A stretch of 64,000 bases of DNA, taken from NCBI GenBank assembly GCA_036159515.1, contig JAYYEV010000002.1:25587-89586 (forward strand), read 5' to 3'. Both the position numbers and the translations under genes were made by a program. Source of the stretch: GCA-002727735 sp036159515. GTDB taxonomy: Bacteria; Bacteroidota; Bacteroidia; Flavobacteriales_D; Parvicellaceae. Shown here piece after piece: positions 19,109-27,706 of the stretch. Position 1 is the first letter of the stretch, and every line of letters begins with the position of its first letter. The notes beneath the pieces were generated by a model, which was not told the DNA's origin, searched no databases, and saw only the letters and a program-made list of their open reading frames with translations.

Positions 19109-20464
19109 TTTATTACTGCTTTTCCTTAAAAAGTAATAGCAAATGATAGCTGATATAGAGTCAGATATTGGGAAGGAATACCAAATTCCTTCCAATCCGA
19201 AAAACATAGGTAAAATAAATACCAAAGGAATTAGAAATATTCCCTGTTTAGTCAAGGTTAATAGTAAAGCAGGTAAAGCTTTTCCAATGGCTTGAAAATA
19301 GGATGGAGCTATTAGTAAAAAAACAAGGATAGGAGTAGAGGAGAATATCCAAAATATAGCAGTGGGGGCGTGTTCAACTAAAGCGGGGTCTTTTGTAAAT
19401 AAATAGGGTATATAATTAGAAGAAAACAACAAAATGGCAGTGATTATTACAGAGACTGCAAATCCGCCTATCAAAGACACATTTATTACGGATTTAACCC
19501 TTTCAAAGTGGTTAGCTCCATAATTATATCCGGCAATGGGCATAAAACCTTGAGCAATTCCTATAAGTGGAAATAAAGCAAACATGGCCATCCTTGTGGC
19601 TAAGCCATACACTGAAATAGCTACTTCTCCACCTATGCCTCCAGTTTGACTACCATAGAAGTATAGGGTATTATTAAGTAAAATAGCAATCAAGCTGATA
19701 GTACCTTGTCTTACTAAATTGACAGACCCAATTTTAAATGTTTCTCCCACGATTTCTTTTTTAAGTTTAAAAAAAGTTGGAATTACTTTTAACTCTCCTT
19801 TACCCATAATGTAGAAGTAAATGATAAACGCCGCACAACCCAAATGAGATATGGTGGTAGCCCAACCTGCCCCTGACATTCCCCACTCAAATAGATCAAT
19901 AAACACATAATCCAGTATCACATTTACGAAAGATGGAATCAAAAGCACAATCATAGATACTTTTGCCTTTCCTTCCGCTCTCAGGTTATTATTGGCCATC
20001 ATAGAAAGAGCCAAAAATGGAATTCCTATTAAAACGATAGAAAAATAAGTGTCTGCTAAAGGCATGATACCATCTTTTGCTCCAAATAAATCAAGTATGG
20101 GATATTTTAGAAAAACCCCAACTCCAATTACTAGAAAGGCAAGTATGAGCGTGAGCATGATTTGATTATTAAAAGCCAATTGAGCTCTATCTTTTTTATC
20201 ACTTCCCAATGCCCTAGACACAATACTTCCTCCTCCAATACCTATAGACATGCCTATAGAAGAAAATAAAAATGAAATAGGAAAAGTTACGGAGATAGCT
20301 CCAATTGCTAAGCCACCAATATATTGTCCTACAAAAAAAGTGTCTACTACCATATTTAATGACATGACCATAAACCCTATTGCGGCTGGTAGGGATTGCT
20401 TTAGCAGTAATCTTGGAATAGGCATAGTGCCCAGGTAAGAAGATTTCTCAGAGGATAAAGCCAT
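19097..20464 (-). CDS. MATE-family efflux transporter
   Basis: A 455-residue membrane protein with about twelve hydrophobic helices in two similar halves, typical of multidrug and toxin extrusion antiporters. Signs are PAAIGFMVMSLNMVVDTFFVGQYIG in segments of the first helix pair, RALGSDKKDRAQ, and the second-half counterpart FALFPLIGIAQGFMPIAGYNYG. It probably exports cationic compounds in exchange for Na+ or H+. Its start lies 6 nt after the asd stop on the same strand, so the two are co-transcribed, probably without functional linkage. Confidence 0.93.
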   Translation of the reverse strand: MALSSEKSSYLGTMPIPRLLLKQSLPAAIGFMVMSLNMVVDTFFVGQYIGGLAIGAISVTFPISFLFSSIGMSIGIGGGSIVSRALGSDKKDRAQLAFNNQIMLTLILAFLVIGVGVFLKYPILDLFGAKDGIMPLADTYFSIVLIGIPFLALSMMANNNLRAEGKAKVSMIVLLIPSFVNVILDYVFIDLFEWGMSGAGWATTISHLGCAAFIIYFYIMGKGELKVIPTFFKLKKEIVGETFKIGSVNLVRQGTISLIAILLNNTLYFYGSQTGGIGGEVAISVYGLATRMAMFALFPLIGIAQGFMPIAGYNYGANHFERVKSVINVSLIGGFAVSVIITAILLFSSNYIPYLFTKDPALVEHAPTAIFWIFSSTPILVFLLIAPSYFQAIGKALPALLLTLTKQGIFLIPLVFILPMFFGLEGIWYSFPISDSISAIICYYFLRKSSNKLIR

Positions 20465-20470
20465 GTATAC

Positions 20471-21463
20471 TTAGATCAGCTTGTTTTGTATTAGATAGGC
20501 AGCGATCTGGACTGCATTAGTAGCAGCTCCTTTTCTTAGGTTGTCTGCAACAATCCACATGTCTAAACCATTTTCAATAGAATTATCTCTTCTGATTCTC
20601 CCTACAAAAACTTCATTTTTGTTTTGAGCTGTAATAGGCATAGGATATAGGTTGTTTTCAGGGTCATCTTGAACCACAACCCCCTCTGTACAGCCTATCA
20701 ATTCAGTTAATTCAGATAAGCTAAACGATTTTTTCGTTTCTACATTCACAGCTTCACTATGTCCCCCTATTACAGGTATTCGAACAACGGTAGCAGATAC
20801 TTGAATTTTATCATCATTAAAAATTTTTCGAGTTTCATTTAATAATTTCATTTCTTCAGAAGTATATCCATTTTCTAAAAAGTCACCTCCATGGGGAAAA
20901 CAGTTTAGATCTATTTTATGAGGATATATTTTATTGTGATCAATCCCTTCCCGTTCTCCCATTAATTGTTTAACCGCATTACTTCCTGTTCCAGTGACTG
21001 ATTGATAGGTGGAAATGACCAATCTTTTGATACCATAATGTTTATGAATATTTTTCAAAGCAAGAACAAGTTGTATGGTGGAGCAATTGGGATTTGAAAT
21101 AATTTTATCATTTCGAGTTAAAATTCTACCGTTGATTTCAGGGACAATGAGTGGAATTTCTTTTTCCATTCTCCAAGCGGAAGAATTATCTATGACTGTG
21201 GTTCCCATTTCAACAAATTTCTTTGCCCATTTTTTGGATATTTCACCACCTGCAGAAAATATAGCTATATCGGGATTTTGCTTAATGGCGTCTTGTATTC
21301 CAATTACCTCCAATTTTGAATTATTGAAAACAACTTCTCTACCAATACTTTTACTTGAAGCTACTGGTAAAAGTTTGGTTAAGGGTAATTTTAATTCTGA
21401 CAACACCTTAAGGATTTCAGAACCTACAAGTCCTGTGCAACCAACAATTGCTATTTTCATCAT
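20471..21463 (-). CDS. asd: Aspartate-semialdehyde dehydrogenase
   Basis: A 330-residue enzyme of the lysine/threonine/methionine and diaminopimelate branch; it reduces aspartyl phosphate with NADPH. Signs are the nucleotide-binding IAIVGCTGLVGSEIL, VIDNSSAWRM, the active-site NPNCSTIQ with Cys127, STYQSVTGTGSNAVKQL, and GGHSEAVNVE with the catalytic His. Two adjacent ATGs exist (21463 and 21460). A TACTTTTG box sits 11 nt upstream. Confidence 0.96.
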   Translation of the reverse strand: MMKIAIVGCTGLVGSEILKVLSELKLPLTKLLPVASSKSIGREVVFNNSKLEVIGIQDAIKQNPDIAIFSAGGEISKKWAKKFVEMGTTVIDNSSAWRMEKEIPLIVPEINGRILTRNDKIISNPNCSTIQLVLALKNIHKHYGIKRLVISTYQSVTGTGSNAVKQLMGEREGIDHNKIYPHKIDLNCFPHGGDFLENGYTSEEMKLLNETRKIFNDDKIQVSATVVRIPVIGGHSEAVNVETKKSFSLSELTELIGCTEGVVVQDDPENNLYPMPITAQNKNEVFVGRIRRDNSIENGLDMWIVADNLRKGAATNAVQIAAYLIQNKLI

Positions 21464-21474
21464 TTAGTTTTAAC

Positions 21475-21482
21475 CAAAAGTA
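21475..21482 (-). promoter_or_regulatory. Putative asd -7 promoter box
   Basis: Minus-strand TACTTTTG matches TAnnTTTG and ends 11 nt before the first asd ATG. The intergenic space with the divergent surface-protein gene is only 47 nt. No matching -33 TTTG is visible. Confidence 0.45.
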
Positions 21483-21510
21483 GTATATTTATTTACTAGA
21501 TTGGAAGAAT

Positions 21511-23304
21511 ATGAGACCTCATTTTTTATCGTTAATTATTCCTTTTTTGTACGTTTCACTTCAAGCTCAGCTAATCGATAATTTTTCGGATGGAGACTTC
21601 TTTAACAACCCAACATGGCAAGGTGACACTAACCACTTTATAATTAATTCTAATAACCAACTTCAATTGAACGCTCCCTCAGTTACTGATACCTCTTTTT
21701 TGGTTGTTGAAACAGGAATTTTAGATTTTACTAATACCATCACATGGGAGTTTTATGTTAAATTAGATTTGTCCCCATCTAATAGTAATAACTTTAGATA
21801 TTACCTAACTTCCAATAATGCTAATTTACGAGGTAATGTAGATGGTTATTTCATACGTGTTGGCGAAAACGGTTCTACTGATAAAATAAAACTGTATAGG
21901 CAAGATGGAACTTCAACCACTTTACTTATGACTGGGCTTAACGGTGCTTATGGAGTAAATCCTGAATTTAGAGTAAGAGTAAATAGGGACATAAATGGAA
22001 ATTGGGAAGTGTTAAGTGATAGCATTGGAGGAACATCTTATGTTTATGAGGGAGGAGCAACTGATAATACGCACCAGTTTTCTACTTTTTCAGGCGTTTG
22101 GTGTAAAAGGACAACTTCTAATACGGATAACTTTTACTTTGATGATATTGAAATAAATGGAAATGTCATTAACGATAACAATCCTCCACAAGTTTATAAC
22201 TCTTTTGTAAAGGGGACCAATACCATTGAAATACAATTTGATGAACCCGTAACTTCAAGTGCTGAGCAGATTAATAATTATAATTTGAATTTCAATAATG
22301 GCAATCCCCTATTAGTAACGGTAATTAGTTCCGGTTACGAACTTCTTTTTAATAATGCATTCATTTCAAATGATACGCTAGTGCTTGACATAAATAATGT
22401 TCAGGACCTTTCAGGCAACGTATTAGATACAACCATTGAAATAATTGTGCCTGATACAGCCTCTGCAGGAGATATTTTATTTAATGAATTGCTTTTTGAC
22501 CCCTACGCAGGCGGTTCAGACTACGTAGAATTCTTTAACACCTCCAATAGTAATATTGATTTGTATCATTATTTCATCGCGGATTATGATGCAAGTGACG
22601 GTGAAATAGGTAATTACAAGCAGATTAGTGAACATCATGTAATCTCTCCGTCTGATGTGGTATGTTTTACCGAAGACGAATATTCTACTATTTCAGATTT
22701 TATTACTCATGGTGTAACCAAGATTGTTCAAATGGATTTACCTAGTTTTCCAAATGATTCTGCAACCATTTATTTACTTACACCTGACTCAAATTTGGTA
22801 GATAAATTTAGCTATTCAGAAGACATGCATTACGAGCTCATAAATGATACAGAAGGAATATCTTTAGAAAAGATTATTAGCAACGAAAATTCCGGTGATT
22901 TTTCCAATTGGACTAGTGCTGCTGAATCAGTAGGCTGGGGCACTCCTGGAGTTGAAAATTCTCAGCGTTTTAATCAATTAATAAGCACTAATCAATTTGA
23001 AGTTCAAACAGCTGTTTTTTCTCCCGACAATGACGGATTTGAAGACGTTGCCGTATTTTCTTACCAGCTAATGGATTCTGATATGGTGGGAAATGCAAGT
23101 ATATATGATAAGACAGGAAGACTAATTAAAAGAGTCTTGATAAATAAATTACTAGGCATCGAAGGTCAATTTACATGGGATGGGACTAATTTTAATAATC
23201 AAAAAGCGGGTATTGGAATTTATTTAATTCATTTTGAAGCATTTGGTGAAAATGGGGACATCATTACGCATAAGAAATCCATTACGCTTAAAACTCGTTT
23301 TTAA
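21511..23304 (+). CDS. Lamin-tail-domain exported protein
   Basis: A 597-residue protein with a signal peptide (HFLSLIIPFLYVSLQAQ). Residues about 20-215 look like a concanavalin-like beta-sandwich (FSDGDFFNNPTWQGD, then DNFYFDDIEING). An Ig-like segment follows (VYNSFVKGTNTIEIQFDEPV). A lamin-tail domain begins near GDILFNELLFDPYAGGSDYVE-type residues at about 325 and ends at GWGTPGVEN. The C-terminus (AVFSPDNDGFEDVAVF, FTWDGTN, GIGIYLIHFEAFG) is a FlgD-like/T9SS-like terminal Ig fold rather than a canonical type A tail. Likely outer surface or secreted; function unknown. It precedes the polyprenyl synthetase on the same strand by 56 nt. Confidence 0.82.
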   Translation: MRPHFLSLIIPFLYVSLQAQLIDNFSDGDFFNNPTWQGDTNHFIINSNNQLQLNAPSVTDTSFLVVETGILDFTNTITWEFYVKLDLSPSNSNNFRYYLTSNNANLRGNVDGYFIRVGENGSTDKIKLYRQDGTSTTLLMTGLNGAYGVNPEFRVRVNRDINGNWEVLSDSIGGTSYVYEGGATDNTHQFSTFSGVWCKRTTSNTDNFYFDDIEINGNVINDNNPPQVYNSFVKGTNTIEIQFDEPVTSSAEQINNYNLNFNNGNPLLVTVISSGYELLFNNAFISNDTLVLDINNVQDLSGNVLDTTIEIIVPDTASAGDILFNELLFDPYAGGSDYVEFFNTSNSNIDLYHYFIADYDASDGEIGNYKQISEHHVISPSDVVCFTEDEYSTISDFITHGVTKIVQMDLPSFPNDSATIYLLTPDSNLVDKFSYSEDMHYELINDTEGISLEKIISNENSGDFSNWTSAAESVGWGTPGVENSQRFNQLISTNQFEVQTAVFSPDNDGFEDVAVFSYQLMDSDMVGNASIYDKTGRLIKRVLINKLLGIEGQFTWDGTNFNNQKAGIGIYLIHFEAFGENGDIITHKKSITLKTRF

Positions 23305-23360
23305 ATTAAATTACTTTAATCAATATGTACCAAAGTCATTAATTTAGTGATATTTGCTAC

Positions 23361-24335
23361 TTGTCTATAGTTGATCAAATAAAGCTACCTGTTAGAGAAG
23401 AAATGGTTCTCTTTGAACAAAAATTCAAAGAAGCCATGAAGAGTGAAGTAGCTTTGTTGGATAAAATTACGCATTACATCATAAAAAGAAAAGGAAAACA
23501 GTTAAGACCTTTATTTGTTTTTCTTGCAGCTAAGATGCACGGCAAAATTTCTGAAGGCACTTACCTTGCGGCATCCTTAATTGAATTACTTCATACAGCA
23601 ACTTTAGTTCACGATGATGTGGTAGATGACGCTGCTGAAAGAAGAGGTTTTTTATCTATAAATGCACTTTGGAAAAATAAAATCGCCGTACTTGTAGGAG
23701 ATTATTTGCTTTCTAGGGGTTTATTAATCACTACTGAAAATAATAGAATTGATTTACTCCGGATTGTAAGTAAAGCCGTTAAATCTATGAGTGAGGGAGA
23801 ATTACTACAGATGGAAAAGGCCAGAAACTTGGATATTACAGAAGAAGTATATTTTAAAATTATCGAGCAAAAAACAGCCTCGCTTGTTTCTGCTTGTTGT
23901 GGTACTGGGGCTTGTTCTGTAGGGGTCGATGAGGGCATGGTTGAATTAATGGAGGAAATAGGTAAATATGTAGGTATCGCCTTTCAAATTAAAGATGATA
24001 TTTTTGATTATGGGTTCTCTGATAAAATTGGCAAACCTACGGGAATAGATCTAAAAGAAAGAAAGTTAACCTTACCGCTAATACATGTCTTAAATAAAAT
24101 TGATAGATCCTCAAGAAAAATGATTATCAATACTATAAAAAAAGAAAAGCAAGACCCTCAAAAAATTAAGAATATAATCGACTTAGTTATTCAGCAAGGA
24201 GGTATTGAATACGCTGAAAATCAAATGTACAACTATCGAGATAAAGCATTAGTATTACTAAAAAAAGTACCGGATTCACCAGCAAAATCCTCTTTTGAAT
24301 TATTAATTGACTACTCTATTAAAAGAGTTAAATAG
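23361..24335 (+). CDS. Polyprenyl (trans-isoprenyl) diphosphate synthase
   Basis: A 324-residue isoprenyl diphosphate synthase with both Asp-rich motifs: HDDVVDD at residues 84-90 and KDDIFDY near residue 215. GKQLRPLFVFLAAK precedes the first. It condenses isopentenyl units to an all-trans chain, most likely the menaquinone side chain; product length cannot be told by eye. The start is TTG at 23361, which gives the N-terminus usual for this family (VDQIKLPVREEM); the next in-frame Met would remove it. A one-mismatch -7 box (GATATTTG, 23349-23356) lies just upstream. Confidence 0.93.
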   Translation: MSIVDQIKLPVREEMVLFEQKFKEAMKSEVALLDKITHYIIKRKGKQLRPLFVFLAAKMHGKISEGTYLAASLIELLHTATLVHDDVVDDAAERRGFLSINALWKNKIAVLVGDYLLSRGLLITTENNRIDLLRIVSKAVKSMSEGELLQMEKARNLDITEEVYFKIIEQKTASLVSACCGTGACSVGVDEGMVELMEEIGKYVGIAFQIKDDIFDYGFSDKIGKPTGIDLKERKLTLPLIHVLNKIDRSSRKMIINTIKKEKQDPQKIKNIIDLVIQQGGIEYAENQMYNYRDKALVLLKKVPDSPAKSSFELLIDYSIKRVK

Positions 24336-24373
24336 CTTTTATTTTAGCTATATTTATTTAAAAAACCCAATCA

Positions 24374-26164
24374 TTGAGTTCTATTGCTGAACAAATAAAA
24401 GTGTTAGATAACCTTCCAGGTGTTTATCAATTTTACGACACTGATGAGAAGTTATTATATGTAGGTAAAGCTAAAAAGCTAAAAAATAGGGTAGCCTCCT
24501 ATTTCAATAAAAAGAAATTCGAAAATGGTAAAACCAAGGTGATGGTTGGAAAGGTTGCAAAAATAAAAACCATTCACCTGGATTCAGAAATTGATGCCTT
24601 GTTGTTAGAAAACAAGCTCATCAAAGAGTACCAACCAAAATATAATATTCAACTAAAAGATGATAAAACATACCCTTGGATATGTATTAAAAATGAACTA
24701 TTTCCTCGTATTTTTTATACCCGAAAAAAAATAAAAGATGGATCTGCCTACTTTGGACCATATCCGTCTGTAAAAGTGGTTAAAACGGTGATTGAAATGG
24801 CTAAAAAATGTTTTGAAATAAGGTCTTGTAATCATGCTTTAACGGAAGAAAAAATCAAGAAGGGTGAGTTCAATACAGCAGTTGATTTTTACATTGGAAA
24901 TTGCAAAGGATGTTGCCAAGGTAAAGTGACGGTAAGCTCTTACAGCGAACGTATACAACATGTAAAATCGGCTTTGAATGGCGAGTTCAGTAAGGTGTTG
25001 AGAGAATTAAAAAAAGAAATGGAAGGCCATGCAAGTGTCTATCAATTTGAGGAAGCTAATGAGGTGAAATCTAAAATAAAACACCTTCAAAAATTTCAAT
25101 ACAAATCTACGGTAGTGGATACTAACATTACTTCTTTAGGGGTTATGAATTTCACCAAAGATTCCAAGTATGCCTATATCAATGCTTTGTTAGTAATGCA
25201 AGGAACTATTATTAAAAGTAAAACAACCGTAGTTCAAACTACCATGGGCGAAAGTGATGAACGAGTCTTGTCCCATGCCTTAGGGAATAATTTAACAGAA
25301 ATATTCAACGATATAAAAGAACTTGTTTTACCTATTCCTATTCCGATTGAGGCGACATTTAAAATACACATTCCTCAACGAGGTGATAAGCGAAACTTAC
25401 TCTTACTTTCTAAGAAAAATGCAATGGCTAAAAAAAATGAATTACTAAAAGCAGAGCATTTAAAAGATCCTGACGCGAAAAAAAATTACATTTTAGATCA
25501 ATTAAAGTCTGACTTAAGACTCAGTGAGGTCCCTTTGCATATGGAGTGTTTTGACAACTCAAATTTTCAAGGAAGCTATCCTGTTGCTGCATGTGTAGTC
25601 TTTAAAGGTGCAAAACCTGTTAAAAAAGAATACAGGCATTTTAACATTAAAACAGTGGAGGGTCCAAATGATTTTGCATCAATGGAGGAGGTGATTTACA
25701 GGAGATATAGAAGATTGTTAGATGAAGGTTCATCTTTGCCACAATTAATTATAGTGGATGGTGGAAAGGGACAATTGTCCAGTGCTCTGAAAAGCCTTCG
25801 TAAATTGGGTCTAGAAAATAAGATTAGTATTATTGGTATAGCTAAAAAGCTTGAGGAAATATATTTCCCTAATGATCAACTACCTCTCTACTTAGATAAA
25901 AAATCAACTTCATTAAAAATTATTCAACATATGAGAAATGAAGCTCATCGTTTTGGAATTACCCATCACAGAAACAGACGCTTAAAAGGAACCTTACATA
26001 CGGAGTTATTTCAAATAGATGGGATTGGGGAAAAAACAGCTATTCATTTATTGAAACAATTTGGTTCTATTGAAATCATTAAAAAAGTGGGGATAGATGA
26101 ATTACAAAAAAGTGTGGGCAATCACAAAGCAAGATTAATCCAACAATATTTCAAAGAGATTTAG
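24374..26164 (+). CDS. uvrC: Excinuclease ABC subunit C
   Basis: A 596-residue UvrC. The N-terminal GIY-YIG nuclease is seen as LPGVYQFYDTDEKLLYVGKA. A UVR segment (VYQFEEANEVKSKIKHLQ) lies near 225. The RNase H-like second nuclease includes MECFDNSNFQGSYPVA and IVDGGKGQLSSAL. Helix-hairpin-helix motifs close the protein (IDGIGEKTAIHLLKQFGS). It makes the dual incision in nucleotide excision repair with UvrA and UvrB. The start is TTG at 24374, 38 nt after the polyprenyl synthase; no upstream ATG is in frame. Confidence 0.96.
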   Translation: MSSIAEQIKVLDNLPGVYQFYDTDEKLLYVGKAKKLKNRVASYFNKKKFENGKTKVMVGKVAKIKTIHLDSEIDALLLENKLIKEYQPKYNIQLKDDKTYPWICIKNELFPRIFYTRKKIKDGSAYFGPYPSVKVVKTVIEMAKKCFEIRSCNHALTEEKIKKGEFNTAVDFYIGNCKGCCQGKVTVSSYSERIQHVKSALNGEFSKVLRELKKEMEGHASVYQFEEANEVKSKIKHLQKFQYKSTVVDTNITSLGVMNFTKDSKYAYINALLVMQGTIIKSKTTVVQTTMGESDERVLSHALGNNLTEIFNDIKELVLPIPIPIEATFKIHIPQRGDKRNLLLLSKKNAMAKKNELLKAEHLKDPDAKKNYILDQLKSDLRLSEVPLHMECFDNSNFQGSYPVAACVVFKGAKPVKKEYRHFNIKTVEGPNDFASMEEVIYRRYRRLLDEGSSLPQLIIVDGGKGQLSSALKSLRKLGLENKISIIGIAKKLEEIYFPNDQLPLYLDKKSTSLKIIQHMRNEAHRFGITHHRNRRLKGTLHTELFQIDGIGEKTAIHLLKQFGSIEIIKKVGIDELQKSVGNHKARLIQQYFKEI

Positions 26165-26200
26165 ATGAAGGCAAACAGGAACTAATTCATGAGATTTTGT

Positions 26201-26208
26201 TATTTTTG
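26201..26208 (+). promoter_or_regulatory. Putative -7 box before the HU/SPOR gene
   Basis: TATTTTTG matches TAnnTTTG and ends 5 nt before the GTG start at 26214, placing transcription start about 2 nt from the start codon. No -33 TTTG is seen at the right distance. Confidence 0.4.
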
Positions 26209-26213
26209 GTTTA

Positions 26214-27242
26214 GTGGTTCATTTAGATAAATACATTGTTCAGTTATTACATCATCATGATTGTGTAATTATTCCTGATTTTGGAGGTTTTGTCGCGCAA
26301 TATAAAACGGCTAGTTTAGATGGGGTAACTGGATTTTATTCTCCACCTTCAAAACAAATATTATTTAATATTAATTTGAAGAACAATGATGGTTTACTCG
26401 CAAATAAAATAGCCCAGGAACAAAATATTTCCTTCCAAAGAGCTACTCAAATTATTGCAGATTTTGTACGAATCATCAATATAGAATTAAAAGAGAACAA
26501 AACATTCCAGTTTGTCAAACTTGGCAAGCTGTTTTTTGAAAACAATGCACTGTTGTTTAATCAGAAATCAGCTAACTTTTTAGGCGCTTCATATGGATTA
26601 CCTCCTGTAAACATAAATGAATTTAAATCTGCAGAATCACATGTAAAAGAATCCACCAAAGTATTTGATATTAACTCTAAAATAGAGCCTAATAAAAGTA
26701 AATGGTGGGTAGCAGCAGCAATTGTGCCCATATTGTTTTACACTGCCTGGATACCGTTAAAAACGGACTTGCTAAATAACCCATCCAATTTCAGTTATTC
26801 TGATTTAAATCCTTTTACGTATTCCAAGGAAGTGAAAGGTCCAATGGCATTAAATAATTTTGTTCATGAGGATGTGGAGTCTAATGAAGCTAACACTACA
26901 ACGGATAACCCAATTAAAGAAATAAAATTGGTTGAACATACTACTGCACTTTCTGGAAATCCGTTAATAATTAAAGAGAAGCTTACACATGAAACGTCAC
27001 CAACTGCAGCAATTTCAACCCAAAAATATCATGTGATAGTGGGTTGTTTCGGTAATGAAAAGAATTCTTCGAGATTGATTAAGAAATTAAACAAAAAGGG
27101 CTACAAGGCTTATAAGCTAGATGTACACAAAAACCTACACAGAGTTGCTTTAGCTACCTTCAAAAACAAACAAGACGCTATACTAGCCCAAACCGAAATA
27201 ATGAAGTCAGAAAAAATGTCTTCTTGGGTTCTAACAAAATAA
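26214..27242 (+). CDS. HU-CCDC81 and SPOR domain protein
   Basis: A 342-residue protein starting at GTG (26214), directly after a stop in frame. Residues 1-135 match the paired bacterial HU-CCDC81 domains (YIVQLLHHHDCVIIPDFGGF, then LFNINLKNNDGLLANKIA). A single membrane helix follows at about 163-180 (WWVAAAIVPILFYTAWI). The last about 75 residues are a SPOR domain (YHVIVGCFGNEKNSSRLIKKL) that should bind denuded septal peptidoglycan. The layout places an HU-like, possibly DNA- or protein-binding head in the cytoplasm and the SPOR end in the periplasm. It overlaps recX by one base. Confidence 0.88.
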   Translation: MVHLDKYIVQLLHHHDCVIIPDFGGFVAQYKTASLDGVTGFYSPPSKQILFNINLKNNDGLLANKIAQEQNISFQRATQIIADFVRIINIELKENKTFQFVKLGKLFFENNALLFNQKSANFLGASYGLPPVNINEFKSAESHVKESTKVFDINSKIEPNKSKWWVAAAIVPILFYTAWIPLKTDLLNNPSNFSYSDLNPFTYSKEVKGPMALNNFVHEDVESNEANTTTDNPIKEIKLVEHTTALSGNPLIIKEKLTHETSPTAAISTQKYHVIVGCFGNEKNSSRLIKKLNKKGYKAYKLDVHKNLHRVALATFKNKQDAILAQTEIMKSEKMSSWVLTK

Positions 27243-27706
27243 TGTCTACAGAACATTTTAAAAAAGCGTATTCCTATTTTTCTAATAGATGTTCTAAAAA
27301 AGAATTATCCACAAGAGAGGTCATGGTTGGCTTGCAAAAATATCAGCTTAAATTATCGGAAAAGCACAAGATAATTAGCAAGTTAAAAAAGGAAAAATAT
27401 ATTGATCATGATCGATTTGCCAAAGCTTTTACAAACGATCGTTTTAATTTTTATAAATGGGGGAAACTGAAAATAAAACAACAGTTATTAATTAAAGGCA
27501 TTGAAGAACCATTAATAGATAACGCAATAAGCCTAATTGACGATGATGCTTATCAAGCATTAATAAAAGAGCTAGCTTTAAAAAAGAAAGCACAAATTAG
27601 TATTGATGACCATTTTCAGGCTAAACAAAAGATATGCAATTCCTTAAATACCAAAGGTTTTGAAGGTGAGTTAGTCTATGAAATTGTAGAAAAAATACTG
27701 GATTAG
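27242..27706 (+). CDS. recX: RecX-family regulatory protein
   Basis: A 154-residue RecX-like protein; RecX binds RecA filaments and restrains strand exchange. Signs are the three-helix repeats with CSKKELSTREV, LKKEKYIDHDRFAKAFTNDRFNFYKWGKLKI (in parts) and LLIKGIEEPLIDNAI. I chose ATG at 27242, which forms TAATG with the preceding stop, over an in-frame TTG 18 nt upstream. It lies in a DNA-repair neighbourhood with uvrC. Its stop interlocks with that of the convergent TonB receptor (TTAG). Confidence 0.9.
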   Translation: MSTEHFKKAYSYFSNRCSKKELSTREVMVGLQKYQLKLSEKHKIISKLKKEKYIDHDRFAKAFTNDRFNFYKWGKLKIKQQLLIKGIEEPLIDNAISLIDDDAYQALIKELALKKKAQISIDDHFQAKQKICNSLNTKGFEGELVYEIVEKILD

